This document shows, one piece after another, positions 1-11,965 of a stretch of DNA of 64,000 nucleotides (within the stretch, counting starts at the first letter, position 1; the number at the start of each line of letters is the position of its first letter). The notes below the pieces were generated by a model. It worked only from the letters and a program-made list of their open reading frames with translations, was not told where the DNA came from and did not search any database. Source of the stretch: Metallyticus violacea (Eukaryota > Arthropoda > Insecta > Mantodea > Metallyticidae); assembly GCA_030762175.1 (NCBI GenBank), contig CM060831.1, positions 28,035,001 through 28,099,000 on the forward strand. The letters run 5' to 3'. Made by a program: the position numbers and the translations under genes.

Positions 1-559
1 TTGAAAATTGCAGTGATATCTTTATCTATCTGATTAAAAATATCAGGCAAAATCGGAAAATATGACAGCACATATTTTGACGCATTTTTACCTATTTTGC
101 ATTTTTGCAGCACATTTCTTCCCTTTTATAATAATTCAAAATATTTTTATATGTTTTGTATTTTCCATACATATAATATATTTTTTCCAGTTTCTTCTTT
201 GCACCTTTTAATTTATTTATTCTTATATCTATGTGCCTGGCAGATGGATTCAAAGATTATGTGAAGAAACTAGAGTAAGGTACCCCAAGTGAATTGCCTT
301 GGAACAAGCATGAAGAAATTGTTACTGACAACGCTAGGTCCTAAAAGGCAGCTGCACTGGATGCTCTTATGCCACCACAGCCGGTGCTGGCGTGAAATTC
401 AATATTCTATTCCAGTCTATAAATACTTTCCGATGTATAAGGTGCTTTACAAATTGAAGGTTCAGTATCTATTAGTGTTGTTTTGCAATTACTTAAAGAT
501 ATAAAAGTGAAAGAATATATTGTTTACATTTTTGCAAATTTCGAGTTTCTGTTGGTGTA
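1..559. other. AT-rich stretch, no gene seen
   Basis: No reading frame, splice structure or repeat family could be supported. A 71-codon open frame near 289 has no recognisable similarity and is probably chance. Confidence 0.5.
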
Positions 560-904
560 TTGAGCTATAGGAATCAAATGGTTGCTTTAAGCTTCAGTGT
601 ACATGATTTTGTTCACACCATCCAAGAAATGAAAACGAAGTTGTCAATAGCAAAGGGGCAAACTGCATATCTGGTGAGAGACAAACTCAGAGCCATCTTG
701 AGCGATAATCCTGAATGCAGCATCTTCACCACCATCGCCAGAGATTCAGCTCTAAAACTGTTGAAAAAACATTTAACATTAAATTTCAGTGTTGCTCATA
801 ATAAGTGTAACGTACATTTTCACGCTGCAAGATGTTGCTGGCAAATAACAGGCAAAGTTTCGTGGTACAGAACCCGAAAAAAAAAAAAATGCTCTCCGTA
901 TTAA
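560..904 (+). pseudogene. Possible hAT/CGGBP1-like transposon-derived fragment
   Basis: The open frame of about 114 codons contains, near residues 25-65, the pattern LSIAKG...VRDKL..IL.DNP....TTIA. This resembles the C-terminal helical segment of hAT-derived CGGBP1-like proteins, in which a basic helix is followed by KL..VL..NPG and a short hydrophobic run. The frame starts without a methionine in good context and ends in a poly-A tract (about 878-889). No BED zinc finger or dimerisation domain is visible nearby. The assignment rests on pattern memory only; a chance open frame is the main alternative. Confidence 0.33.
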
Positions 905-1630
905 CTGCAATGCTTAAGAGTACGGTCTGGAACACAAACAGAAACATCTGCCACAAGAAAATATTTGGTGTAACAAGTTCTGTTAAAAAGTAAGCTCTTT
1001 TAAAGGTCTATATCTGTAGCAAAATCCCTCTAAAATTGCGTTTATGTAGGTAATGGTTGCTTAACTCTGTGGCGAGCTGCAAATTAGCCTTTATTTTCAC
1101 AATGTTGTAGGTCTGACCAAATAGCATATGAAACTCAGAAATTCACTATGTTTTCAGTACTTTCCCATTACATTCTTCAGTTAAGTATCCCATTTCTACC
1201 ACAGTGGACATTGCCCGGAAGAAAGAAGAAGATTTCCTATATAATGAGAAAGTACCTATTGCTATGCATACTTTTTACTTTACTGGGTAGTTTTCTGTAT
1301 TTTCAGATATACTTTTAAATTATTATAACATACTTACATACATATTTTACAGTTTTATAGAATGTAAAGTCCCAAATCTTATTCACGTTAATGCTACAGA
1401 AGTTATTTCATTTGCTGATAAGTATACTCTCTATCTTACCGATGATTCCAGTAATATCAATACCTTAATGAAGGAATGGTAAAGATTGGTTCACATTTAA
1501 TAAAGAAATTGTTAATTATCTTAATAAATATATTTGTTAACAGTGCTCGTGTAAGGCTATTTGGTAGTAAATTGTTTTGGCTCGTTGTGTGTAAAACTTT
1601 TATGAATAATGGTAATATATCTACTGACTG
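905..1630. other. No gene seen
   Basis: AT-rich sequence without a supported coding region or a repeat recognised elsewhere in the window. Confidence 0.5.
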
Positions 1631-1639
1631 CCTCCATGT

Positions 1640-1835
1640 TTAATGATCAGGGTGATTGATTGCTGTCTGGACTCGATCCCCGATACCCGCTTATAAAGTT
1701 CGGAGTTCAGCCAGTTTCGTGAGTACAAATGGGGAGCTGCCTGAGAGAGGGGTCCTTTGATCAAGAAAGCCGCGGGATGATGACAGGTGGAGTTCGCTGT
1801 GATGGTCACATCCTATTCCCTGTGCGGAGCGGGGT
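1640..1835 (+). repeat. SINE-like repeat, family D (old copy)
   Basis: This copy shares with 5957-6200 the segment GGGAGCTGCCTGA..GAG, then ...TTTGATC.AGAAA.CGC and a GATGG(T/C).AC block. A B-box-like stretch (CTCGATCCCC) lies near 1673. The copy is strongly diverged, and its ends are not defined. Confidence 0.5.
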
Positions 1836-1844
1836 GTCTCTGGC

Positions 1845-2083
1845 GTAATGCTTGGGACTCGTATATGGGAGGACCTGTGCTCAAATCCCTTGGAGGCCGG
1901 CCATCCTAGTCATGGATTTTTTCGAGGTTTCCCTTGGTCACTTGTGCGAATTCTATAACTTCATTCCATTAGTTCTGTTACAGGGTCTAAAGTGCTCTCT
2001 GCCGATTATGTCGTGGCCTACTCAGACCGGTGAGGGCTGTCGCTCCAAGAGGAAAGAGTTTTACACCTTAGGCCTTATGTGAA
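1845..2083 (+). repeat. tRNA-derived SINE, family C (old copy)
   Basis: The body matches the copies at 18864 and 20128: a B-box-like CTCAAATCCC, then GG(A/T)TTTTTCG.GGTTTC, GGTCACTTG.GCGAA, TTCATTCC(A/G)TT and CTGTTACAGG(G/A)TC.AAAGTG. No protein-coding function is proposed for the open frame overlapping it. It abuts the family D copy. Confidence 0.6.
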
Positions 2084-4255
2084 AAGTGCTTATCACGTAT
2101 TATTTAATAATGATATTAGAATATCGAGCGTTTTGTGTATTGAAAAGAAGGCTGTACATATATTGATTGGTTGAGGTATAATGAACCTTGTAGACCCCTT
2201 TTGTAAATAAAAAATGTATAACCGTTGTGAATTTGTATATTTTATTGTTTATTACACGTTAAAAAGGACTAAGTCTGTTAACCATATGAAGCGTTGTATG
2301 CACATAGTTGTAACACGCAAAATGATCACCTAGTTAATTAGTTAATGCCGTATAGTTTCTACTGGCAAAATCAAAATGCTGGCATACATTAATTGCAATG
2401 TAATTCTTCAATAAACTTGTATGTAGTTCCTTTTATGAAATTTAAAACGATTCTGCCAACATTTTTAATTGTCACACTTTTTACAACGTAAATTAACTTT
2501 TGGTATTATCAACTCTAGATACTGTATTTCAAATTTGTATCTGCATTATAATATAAGACAATTTGACAATATCTGTTGCATTGTATTATGTCAAATGCAA
2601 ATAAAGTATTATTATTTTCGCGTTAAGAAAACCATTTCATTAATTAATTTTAATACTATTAACAGTGTTAGTATTTTCTTAAGAAAAGCAAAAGAATGAA
2701 TGAATAAATAAAAAAAAAAACGATTTCCTGGTATAATTTATTCATAAATTACTGAGTGGTTGTCTAAAAAGTGTATATAAAGTAATTTAAATGACTGTAA
2801 CATAAATAATCATTTCTATAATTTTTACTGCTTATGAAGCTGTAATAATTTCAAAAGTATCATAACGTTTAACTTCCTTAATATAAATAGCATTTGTGTT
2901 TATGTTATTCTACATTATCTATTTATGTACGTTACTCAGTTCTAGGTTGCTTTAAGCTCTTTCGTCGTTGATACCCACAGTAAGCTCTACTAAAACAGGT
3001 GATGAGGCACTAAAACAAACAAGGGGTTTGCAGCAGAGGTAAACCAACCCAAAACCAAACATCAACTGGAGCAATGCAGCTCCACTAAAGTCGCCCTCGA
3101 GCTAGTTGTTAGCACATGCGCATAACTCAATCAGAATCAGTTGCTAAATCTAAGCATATAATAAAGCGATTACTGTTCTCGTATGTCTCAGACAAGTTCT
3201 GATACCCTTTGCTCCCTGAGATAGAGTTAACAGGGTTATCTGCAATCATTAATTCCGGTCGTTGGCCGTGCAGTTGAACATCCCTTGGAACCCCACCATA
3301 TAGAGTCCTGAATTATGGAAACTCCCATTCCGAGCGACACGTTTACGTCCTCCAGAGTCGCAATAAAGGCGACTTCGGCCTGCACCACTTTATTTTCTTC
3401 TTGGCGTAACGGTGTGATCGGTAATAAATATCAGAGACCCTTATAACGACGACGTGAAGAACTGAGGTACATTTACTTGCAAAAGCAAGAATTTCTGCAC
3501 TTTGTTCCTTCAAACTAAATGAAATATCATCTAAAGGACGTTGATTTTAAAAACTATTCTTCTCATTAGTACTATAGTTTCATTGAGCTTTTATTTATAA
3601 CTAGTTGTGGTACAGAATACATTTCAAGAATAAATACAATTGAATTCTGTGATTTTAATGCAAAGAACTCACATGCACCAATTTCCGCTGCTGTCCTATT
3701 TTGGAAGTTTCCTCCCCGAAGAAAGTGAGTCAAGGATTGGGACAAATAGTAACCCAAGGCACAAGATCAGGGCTGTGTGTCGGATGAGGCAGGATTTCGA
3801 TTGCATCAAATTTCTGGCGTTTTTCTTTGATTGAACAGTTGAAACGGATAGCTTAAATAGTAAAAAGAAACAAATAATATTAGTTTGAAATACCAAATGA
3901 AGATTCCACAGGATCTTGAGTTTATGCATGAAAAAGTATTATCAACATTCCGAATAATCAACATAAAAGCAAAATTATAGTTTGTGTGACCGAAATAACA
4001 AAGAATTAATGTATTTAGAACTGTTTCAATGAAACATGAATTTCAAATGAGGATATGTCATTCAACCATTGACTACTTTTTCTGTGTGAAAAAATTTTCA
4101 TTGAAAAAATCATTGCAATGGAACAACCTATACATCATTTATTTGTGGGCTTAGAAAAAGTATATGGCAGCACATCATGGATAAAGTTGTGAGAGACATT
4201 AAGACATTTTAAAATAAATATATTGTAATCCATGCAATAATATTTTATATGATAA
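2084..4255. other. No gene seen
   Basis: AT-rich DNA. A less AT-rich patch lies at about 3020-3460, but no coding potential, splice pair or known repeat was recognised in it. Short open frames at 3572-3929 overlap on both strands and look like chance. Confidence 0.45.
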
Positions 4256-4259
4256 ACCT

Positions 4260-5130
4260 TATACAAAATTAAATTAAAAACAGAACCTCGTATGGATTTT
4301 ATGTCATCAAAGGATATGAGAAGAATATTCTTTATCGCCCGCTTTATTTAAGATATATATTCAAAATTATTTAACAGTTTAGAAAAAGAAATATTTACAA
4401 ACGGAATGTTACTAACAAGAAAAGTATATGTTTACTGTTATGTCTGATGACCAATTGTTAATAGCATTATGAAGATTTGTAATATATAACACGTACACAT
4501 CAAACGGAGTCTAGATATTAACCTTAATAAAATAAAATATATGGCAATAGAATCAGACTGGAAACTTTTAACTTTGGAAAAGGAAGTATAAATAGTTCCT
4601 ATAAATAAACATATTTAGGAATCAAAATATATGAGGATTGAAATCAGGAAAATTATATAATTAACAAAGTAACATTAGCAATATCAAAATTAAACAATAT
4701 TTTATGAGATAAAGATATTATTATAATAATAATATTATGTTACGATCACATTAACATTAAAGCCAGGCATTTGAAATTAAAAATTTAAGCAAAATTATAT
4801 TTCAGAAATATATTTTGGAGGCATCCGGCAAGAATTTAAGGGAAGGACAAAATCAAAAATAGCACAATACAAAGAGAATATGAAAGTGGAAGGATCTTTA
4901 ATTGAGTCAATCAAAACAAAGCAATTAAAATGGTTATATAAAAAGAATGACAAGACTGCCTATGAAGGATACGATTGGTTTCCTATAGGAAAAAGAGAGA
5001 AGAGAGACCGAAATTAATATTGACATAAGGAATAGTTAGAACAATAAGAGAAAGGGAATTGGAAAATAGTATCTGGGAGAATAAAGAAAAATGGAGAGCG
5101 ACTATTGAAGAATGACAATGGGTGCAGGAA
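4260..5130 (+). pseudogene. Decayed non-LTR retrotransposon (endonuclease-reverse transcriptase type), 3' half
   Basis: When read across several frameshifts and stops, the segment gives short blocks typical of insect endonuclease/reverse-transcriptase LINEs. They are KIKYMAIESDW and TYLGIKIYED (the K-(V/Y)-MA and FxYLG region after the RT palm), INKVTLAISKLNNIL, then near 4890-5100 ESIKTKQLKWL, a Y..DW.P.GKR.K linker and ERELENSIWENKEKWRA. This block order matches the thumb and C-terminal tail that follow the RT domain. No intact reading frame remains, and the endonuclease and most of the RT palm are missing or unrecognisable. Confidence 0.6.
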
Positions 5131-5950
5131 GATGTCCACGACATTGCAGTTCTTGATGGTTTTTTTTACTCTACGGAATTACGTGGTACAAAAAACACCA
5201 CTTTGCATGCACTCTTTGGCCATAAAATATGATTATCTATTAATAGATTCAAGGGAAAAAATAAATAAAAAGGGCAAATTTTTAACTCTATCCCTTCATG
5301 ACTATTTCAGTAATAGGTATTCCCTTTAACAAGCGTGCAAGTAATATAGTAACATCAGTAGCAAATGCGTGAAAGAGGAACTAAAGGAACACTCCGAGAA
5401 AGATCCTAAAGAAAAGAAGAAAAAAGAACAAAGAATAAGAAATTGAACAGAAATTGTATGGGTACTGTGGCCCTTAGGGACCGCAGTACAGGGAGAACAA
5501 AGGAAGGCAGTGGAGCGGTACGCGAGTAAAGCATGGCGATATCATTGTGTTACAGCAAACAGAGAGAATGGTGTGAAACTGAAACGAACCAAAGAACAGC
5601 ATAAAGGCAAATTTTGACATTTCATTTTTTCTTTAAATAAACTTCGCTGTTTTACTCTCGAGTCTATCACACATGTAGTGCACCTAAGGCAAGGCTTTAG
5701 GAAATGAAAAGCGTTGTGGGTATTTTCCATCTTAAAGCAAAAAGTAAAACGTTGTGCAACATTTTGCTATAAATTTTAATGAAGTATGCAGTAATAAGTA
5801 ATAACAAATGTTTAGCATCAGCTAAGATATGTTATTTTAACACTAAAACGTTATTACGTTGATGAAAATACTTATATTGTGATGTTGTAACGAATATATA
5901 AGTTAAGGAGAAAGTATTGGTACTGCTTGATTTATAGCAGCAAGTTGATA
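5131..5950. other. No gene seen
   Basis: No supported feature. A purine-rich patch at 5380-5440 and a small GC-richer patch at 5455-5540 show no reading frame of interest. Confidence 0.45.
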
Positions 5951-5956
5951 CTGACC

Positions 5957-6205
5957 GTCTCTTTGGTCTAGTGGTTAACGCTACTGTCCGGGATGTCCCA
6001 GGTTCGATCTCCAGTATGTGCTTAGCAATTTTATGGAGGCCTGGGATGGGGTTCACTCAGCCTCATGAGGACAATTGGGGAACTGCCTGATAGAGAAGTG
6101 GTGACTTTTGATCTAGAAAACGCCACGTGATGGCGACCGACGGGATTTCATGTGCTAAGCATTGTACCCCTGGAATGCTTTCTGCTTTCTGCCGGTAATG
6201 TCGCA
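5957..6205 (+). repeat. tRNA-derived SINE, family D
   Basis: The head looks like a tRNA gene promoter: an A-box-like TGGTCTAGTGGTTA at about 5966 and a B-box-like GGTTCGATCTC at about 6001. It is followed by GGGTTCACTCAGCCTCATGA, GGGGAACTGCCTGA and a GATGGCGACC block shared with 1640-1835. It is transcribed, if at all, by RNA polymerase III and mobilised by a LINE. No target duplication was resolved. Confidence 0.7.
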
Positions 6206-6284
6206 AGACGGAGGTCGAGGACACAACAGTCGGCCAAGGGAAAGGAATGAATAAGATTTTAATAGGGAAAGTTTCATTATTTTT

Positions 6285-6575
6285 TTTTCATTGCTACTAC
6301 TGTCCATTCCGACTTGTGAATGTCCCCCTAGCCTGGCGAGAGTATTCTGAGGCTGGCATAGCGAAGGTGCGGACGATATCCCAAATATACCTGCTGAGAG
6401 ATGATAGATGATAATTCGGTCAAATGAGTTTAGGAGACTTTGTGATCTAAGTTTCCCAGGCATTCCCCTAAAGACCTGAGCAAAAACCCTAAAAATTTCA
6501 GTAACCCAATCGGGAATAGAGCCCGGGTCCTTGTGGAATGCTGCCACGACCTCGGTGGTGTTCGCAAGTTTCATT
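6285..6575 (-). repeat. SINE, family E (minus strand)
   Basis: On the minus strand this reads GGACCCGGGCTCTATTCCC (degenerate B box), ...GGGTTTTTGCTCAGGTCTTTAGGGGAATG.CTG, ...CACAAAGTC.CCTAAACTCATTTGACCGAA. The same blocks occur at 17266-17475 on the plus strand. The 139-codon open frame across it is a by-product of the repeat, not a gene. A poly-T stretch near 6280-6290 fits the 3' tail. Confidence 0.65.
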
Positions 6576-6589
6576 GTTTCCCTCTAAGA

Positions 6590-8955
6590 CTTTTCATTAT
6601 AAGCAAACTAATATTTCAGCTTAAATATTCGCAATATTTTTATAGTTAAAATATTAATATTTTCAAGATTAGTAACAATACATTAATGAAAGCCTGCATT
6701 AGTAACACATTCACCTTTTTAACAAGCATGGACTTTACAGCATTTTAAATCGCAGTTAGGAAAAAATTGAGGTCGCTGTCGGGACTGCATATACACGTCT
6801 TCTGCTTGTCATGCCCTAACCACTTGAGCTATTGTGCCCTGTCCGGTCATAACTGCAAACTTCTCCCATCTGATACTGTGTCCTCGTTATAAAGATGTTA
6901 TCCCTGTGAGACGAAGCTCTATGTAAGTATTCATCGCTCGGCTAAGTTTGTGTGCGTTCTTGCTCCGCTAGAAACCTTGCCTTCCTCTCGAATATTCGAG
7001 ATCTTCCTTCTCTTACCGCTTGTTAATGCCATGCTTTTCTACTTCTCTTCTTTATCGCTGTAGTTGTCGGCAAATAGCAGTCCGCTCTCGTCTTTGGTAT
7101 AAGAAACTGCATTTGGACTCCGGCCTGTCCTTTCTCAGACTATTGTCTGGCTGGGTGGAAACTCTGTAACGATTTCCTCCAGCAAGACTTACCCACAAAA
7201 GCCTTCTTTGAAATTTGGTAAATATGAAGCCAATTTCTTTAATGAGATCAAGACGGTGTAACTTAATTATTAATTGTGTGTATAATTTTCTTCACGTTTA
7301 TCCTTTTATTGTCTTGCAGTAAAGTTTTTCTTGTAATTATGTGTAGTCTTTTAGTCTGACTTTTTCTTGTTATACTTCATATTGAATTTTTAACCAATTT
7401 ATGGTGTTGAATAGTTTTTTTAAAGAGATGCAAAAAAATATATGAACAACAACGGTGGCAGTTTCTACACCTCCTTTCATAATGTTCGTGAGTAAAACAT
7501 TTTAAATCAGTTAAAAATGTTGTTCAGTTGTTTTAGCGCCACCCTATGATACCTGCAAAAGGCAAAGGACGTCGCTCTTGCCTATATGTAAAACATCAGA
7601 CAATATTTCATAGTTAATTTGGTCCCTCTGTATTTAGGTGTGATTTCCGTACAACCATTGATTAATTAGAATTTCAATTAGAAATTAGATAGGAAATATT
7701 CAAGGTTTGATTCTGGCTCCAATATTATTTATGTTTGAGAACTGAGCGTTAAACTCAAATACAAATGAGAGTATGAGAGTATGCAGATATTTCTTGAGGA
7801 CGACAAAGAATTTATCTTAAAAAGAATAACCCAATAAAAGTTTAATCAGCTCTTGTACAAGTTATACATATATACAAATAATTACTTGCTCAATTATATT
7901 TCCATTTTGATTTACTTTTCCTCTAAATTGCCTACAGTTTCGTTTTCATGGCAAATTCACAGATACATTCAAACATTTCCTTGCTTTTCTTCTAAAAATA
8001 TTCTTTCTAAATCTGACGATTTAGGTCGACTTTAGTCAAATAAAATTAAGAAAGCACAGGAAAATGTCCTGAGAAATTCGATGCAATAATCAGTACAGAA
8101 AAGCAGACTTTTTTTTTCATTTAGGCTCAGTTGTTCTACTAATTTCTTAAATGCAGCCCGAACCAATATTTCCCGGATGTAGACAAATTGGAACCATTTC
8201 TACAGCTGTGGAATTCCGATACGGAATCGATGTTATAAAATGGCAAAGAACGCACTAGCAGAGCACAGCGAGAAATACGTCGATAATTTCCATTAATGGA
8301 AGCAACTCTCTGTCAGCAGGAAGGGAGGAATAACGTCACTATGGCGACACTACCAACATCTTGTTGTTATGGCAACCCTGATCGATGCTCTGGACCCACT
8401 GCTGTGAGAATGGACCAACTGGAAGCGAAAGAAAGAAACAAAAGAATGGGGTTACCACAACAGCCCATTGTCCTAGGCCTCGCTCCTTGTTAACATCCGG
8501 GCTTGAGTACTTCTTTTATCCGGTACAACTGGAGGATACCCTCAGAGAATCCTCCTGAATATGCTACAGTCGCAGCTGAGTTATCTAGTGGGCTCGAAAG
8601 GATGTACTTTAAATACGGCTAGCAAAGTACAGAGTTCTCGTAAGAACACTTTGCAGGTTTCCAAGGACAAATGTATTGTTAAAGATGTAGTTACTGAGCC
8701 TTGCGCAAATCTCGAGGTTATATTTCAGAGTTGTCTTGAAGTGTCCTGCGCGAGATTTTGTTGTGCCAGTTTTAATTATACAAGCATCAACAATTTGCAA
8801 GGATTAGGACCAAACCCTATTACGGGTCCTGATGTTTTTAAGAATGGCTCTCCTTAAAAAATTATAGTATCAGATTTTTCTTCATTGCTAAGAGGAGAGG
8901 TAAAATATATTTTGTAAATGGCTACTTTAAAAGAACGCATTAGTTCCTTAAAGCA
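6590..8955. other. No gene seen; one weak tRNA-like stretch at about 6775-6850 (minus)
   Basis: On the minus strand, 6775-6850 contains an A-box-like TAGCTCAAGTGGTTAG but no clear B box, so it may be an old SINE head. A less AT-rich stretch at 8200-8560 was read in all frames without a recognisable product. Confidence 0.4.
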
Positions 8956-8966
8956 AGACAAAAAAG

Positions 8967-8970
<4 letters not shown>

Positions 8971-9001
<31 letters not shown>
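8971..9001. repeat. (AG)n microsatellite
   Basis: Uninterrupted AG dinucleotide run of about 15 units. A smaller GA-rich run lies at 10052-10080. Confidence 0.95.
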
Positions 9002-9004
<3 letters not shown>

Positions 9005-10370
9005 CATAATTATGAATGGATTAATTTAAACTATTTTATTAAGGCAATAGTCAAATTTGTAATATGAATTTTTGGCGAAAAATTTGGAAAATTTGTAAAA
9101 TAAATTCTACTTCCACGGGCATTTTTGAAATTTAATTGTGTAAATTAAATGTTGCAGGCGCTAACAAAATTAAATATATGTACAAAATATTGCATCACAT
9201 GCACACAGTATAGAGAATTCTATAATGGGTAAAAACATTATACATTTAATGTGTGATAGTTTTAGGAATCCATATTATAAATCGAGCAAAGAGGAAAAGA
9301 AAACAACTTCCTGGAAAGAAAAAGATTAATAATATTGCAAAAGTTATATCATTAAAAGTTTATTTAATGAATAGCTTAGTAAATTATATATGCGTAATAA
9401 TAAATATTTTTATAAAAATTTTGGAAGGATCTAGTGATTATTTTATTTTCAGGCTATGATATGAAACCGATTACTATTTCCTTGAGCTTTAGAAGGTGTT
9501 GGGCATACGTTCGTAGCCATACAATAATTTATCATGAAACGTTTTGCCTCTAACAAAAGATTAATGTTTGGTATGTTATTTATTTTAAATTTTGTTCCAA
9601 AAATCAGAAATCCTTCAAAAACATCACTTCATATATTATAGAAAAGTCAATATTTTGGCCTGGATAAGACACCCATTGGTCACAACTGTGCATACCTGGA
9701 CTATCACCTGTCATCATAATAGCTTAGTGTGGTGTCGCTAGTGTAGTTATTGACAAGAAAATGTAAGTTTTATGCGAAGCTAAACGAGCGATAGGGTCGA
9801 AAGCATACTATATTGTGTCAGCTGCTATAAATATTATCCGGAATATAATAATTGAAATGATAAGCTACATAATAAATATACTGGGTTAAAATTATTTAGA
9901 AATTAAAAATTACAGCTCCAGACATTCTAAACCCGGAGTCCATAAATTGACTACTGCAACTGTTCAATATAGGTAGCAATCTTCTACAAAGTTAATAACT
10001 GGAATTAACATTCATATATGCGTGGTTGAACATACGTAACAGAAATAGACAGAGGGAGGGGGAGGGAGAGAGAGAGAGAGTAATGAAAATATCACAGTAC
10101 CAACTGTATTTTTTAATGCATTCTCCTGGTTTTTATGTGACAAACTAATCGACGACTCTGATTAAAATGTGTCTCTATAGAAAGCATTGTATACTTCCTA
10201 TGTTTTGAAGTCACTCAAATTAATACTTGGAGTTGGTCTATCCAGATATATAATGATCGCAAGAAAAAGTTTAGTATCTAGCTATGTATAATGTTCATTT
10301 TCTTTGCATTAAATCAACATAAGTCGAATTAAAGCTACTGCTTTATGAATTCGCACAAAACTTCATTGTC

Positions 10371-10666
10371 GATCCTGGCGATTTAGTGGTAAACATACTT
10401 GCCCCCTAAACCCAAAATCGCGGGTTTAATCCCGGCCAGGGTCGATGGATTTTCTTCGGGCGTAAAAGTCCTAAGTATGGCTTTCTTCGGAAGGGAGTTA
10501 AGTCGTGGGTCCCATGTCGTAGATTTACGGCATGTAAAAGAACTTCAAGCCTGAAAGAAGAGGACTCTGAGTAAAACTTATCGGCCGTTTAATGCCCTAA
10601 ATTGAATGGGAAGCTGATAACCTGAGATGAAAAAGAACGTCCGTAAATAAACCAAAGCAACAACAA
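10371..10666 (+). repeat. tRNA-derived SINE, family A, copy 1
   Basis: This is the most abundant repeat in the window, with seven copies. The head has an A-box region (TTTAGTGGTAAACATACTTG) and a B box (GGTTTAATCCC). The body has the diagnostic CCTAAGTATGGCTTTCTTCG block, then GTGGGTCCC.TGTCGTAGATTTACGGCA, CTCAAGCCTGAAAGAAGAGG, and a tail ending AAATAAACCAAA.CAACAACA. The short ACAAAACTT near both ends may be a target duplication, but it is not adjacent to the head. Confidence 0.9.
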
Positions 10667-10989
10667 AACTTAAAAAGCTTGCTACTAATCTAACAACTGA
10701 TTATCGCTGCTGCAGTATACCATGGAGAATTGTTACTTCGAGTGTAATATTTTTGATGTTGAAATAGCAAGTTTTCTCATTTTTACTACCTATGACAATG
10801 TTTCTGTTTCACTAAAATTATACTGGCTTTCAGAAAAAGAATCAAACATAAAATAAAAAATAAATCCTGCGGTCTCAAGTGTGAATGGTGATTTTAACTA
10901 ATTTTGGCATGCTAATTTCAATTCTGAATTCCCTTTTCCCCATCACGTAAGATTTTAAACAAATAGAACTGAGAATTTTAAAAATAAGT

Positions 10990-11965
10990 CGATTTTTGAG
11001 AATAAAGGGTATCATAAAATCAAAACTAAAATGTCATATTCCTAACACACAAAACGGGTTCCTACATGCGTTTAAAAAGAAGATCTTTTCTTTCCTTGGA
11101 AGGAAGGCTGTGTTTATTTACGTTTATGTTGTAGTTGGGTATGTGCTCTCTTCAAGTACCAGCAATAGTCCGCCAGCATTGCTTTGTTCCCTGATATCGT
11201 CTTTCTATCTCTTTAATTTCTTGATGAAATCTTTTACCTTGATTATCACTCATGAGTCCCAAATTAGGTGGAAATTAGTCAAATTGAGAGTTCAAGAAGT
11301 GAAATTTCAAACTCGTATTGCAATGGAGAACTTGCAGTCTTCGTAACATATTTCTTCGCATTGAACGTCTTTTACATTTCCAAGAAATTTAGTGATAATA
11401 TCCTTGAAAGCACACCATGTCTGAATTTCTATATCGTCAAAAAGTCAGCATCCTTCATTAGTTGTCTACTGTGAGGTCCATCAAAAACACCCTCTTTGGT
11501 TTTAGCCTCAGACAAAATTGGAAATTTACAGTATAAATACTTGAAGCACAAGTGATTTTTGTCTAGTGTTTTGACGAATTGCTTCGTGGTACCAAGTTTA
11601 ATATGAAGGTGAGCAATAGTATCTTTTTAAAGGCAACTAGACTGACATATATTACACTTTTTTCTCCCAGCATTAAACTTTTTCTCTTAGGTCATTCTTT
11701 CATTGACCAGTCCCTACATCTATTGTTCCATTCGCACAAAAAGCAAGACACTTTTGTATACCCGCCCTGCTAACCAAGTCACAAAATTTTTAGATCTTCA
11801 CACAGCAGCCATTTATGTTCCGGGTTATACTTTCTTAATAAATGGATATTCTTTTGATTTTTAACAAGTACGAACCACATATGAAACAGAAATTATTTGG
11901 ATTGTTCACACATTGCCGTCTTGGTATTCCACAGTTTGAATTCATCTTATTATTAGTTCCCTAAA
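10990..11965 (-). pseudogene. Relic of an arthropod multicopy 'uncharacterised protein' family
   Basis: On the minus strand, broken frames give, from high to low coordinate, HKWLLCEDLKIL, a GYTKVSCFLCEWN..CRD segment, HIKLGTTKQFVKTLDK, FKYLYCKFPILSEAK.KEGVF, LMKDADF, and finally GKRFHQEIKEIERRYQG. From memory, this block order (Cys-rich FLCEW, HIKLG..K.FVK, LSEAK.KEG.F.GP, RFHQ(D/E)....RYQG) belongs to a repetitive protein family of unknown function in arthropod genomes. An N-terminal-like scrap occurs at 11880-11960. Several stops and at least two frameshifts rule out a functional gene. Confidence 0.6.

Noticed and set aside
5966..6010. A functional tRNA gene
   Set aside because: A and B boxes are present, but the arms do not fold into a complete cloverleaf and a SINE body follows.
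6155..6574. 139-codon minus-strand ORF as a gene
   Set aside because: It overlaps SINE families D and E, whose blocks recur elsewhere; no domain or splice structure supports it.
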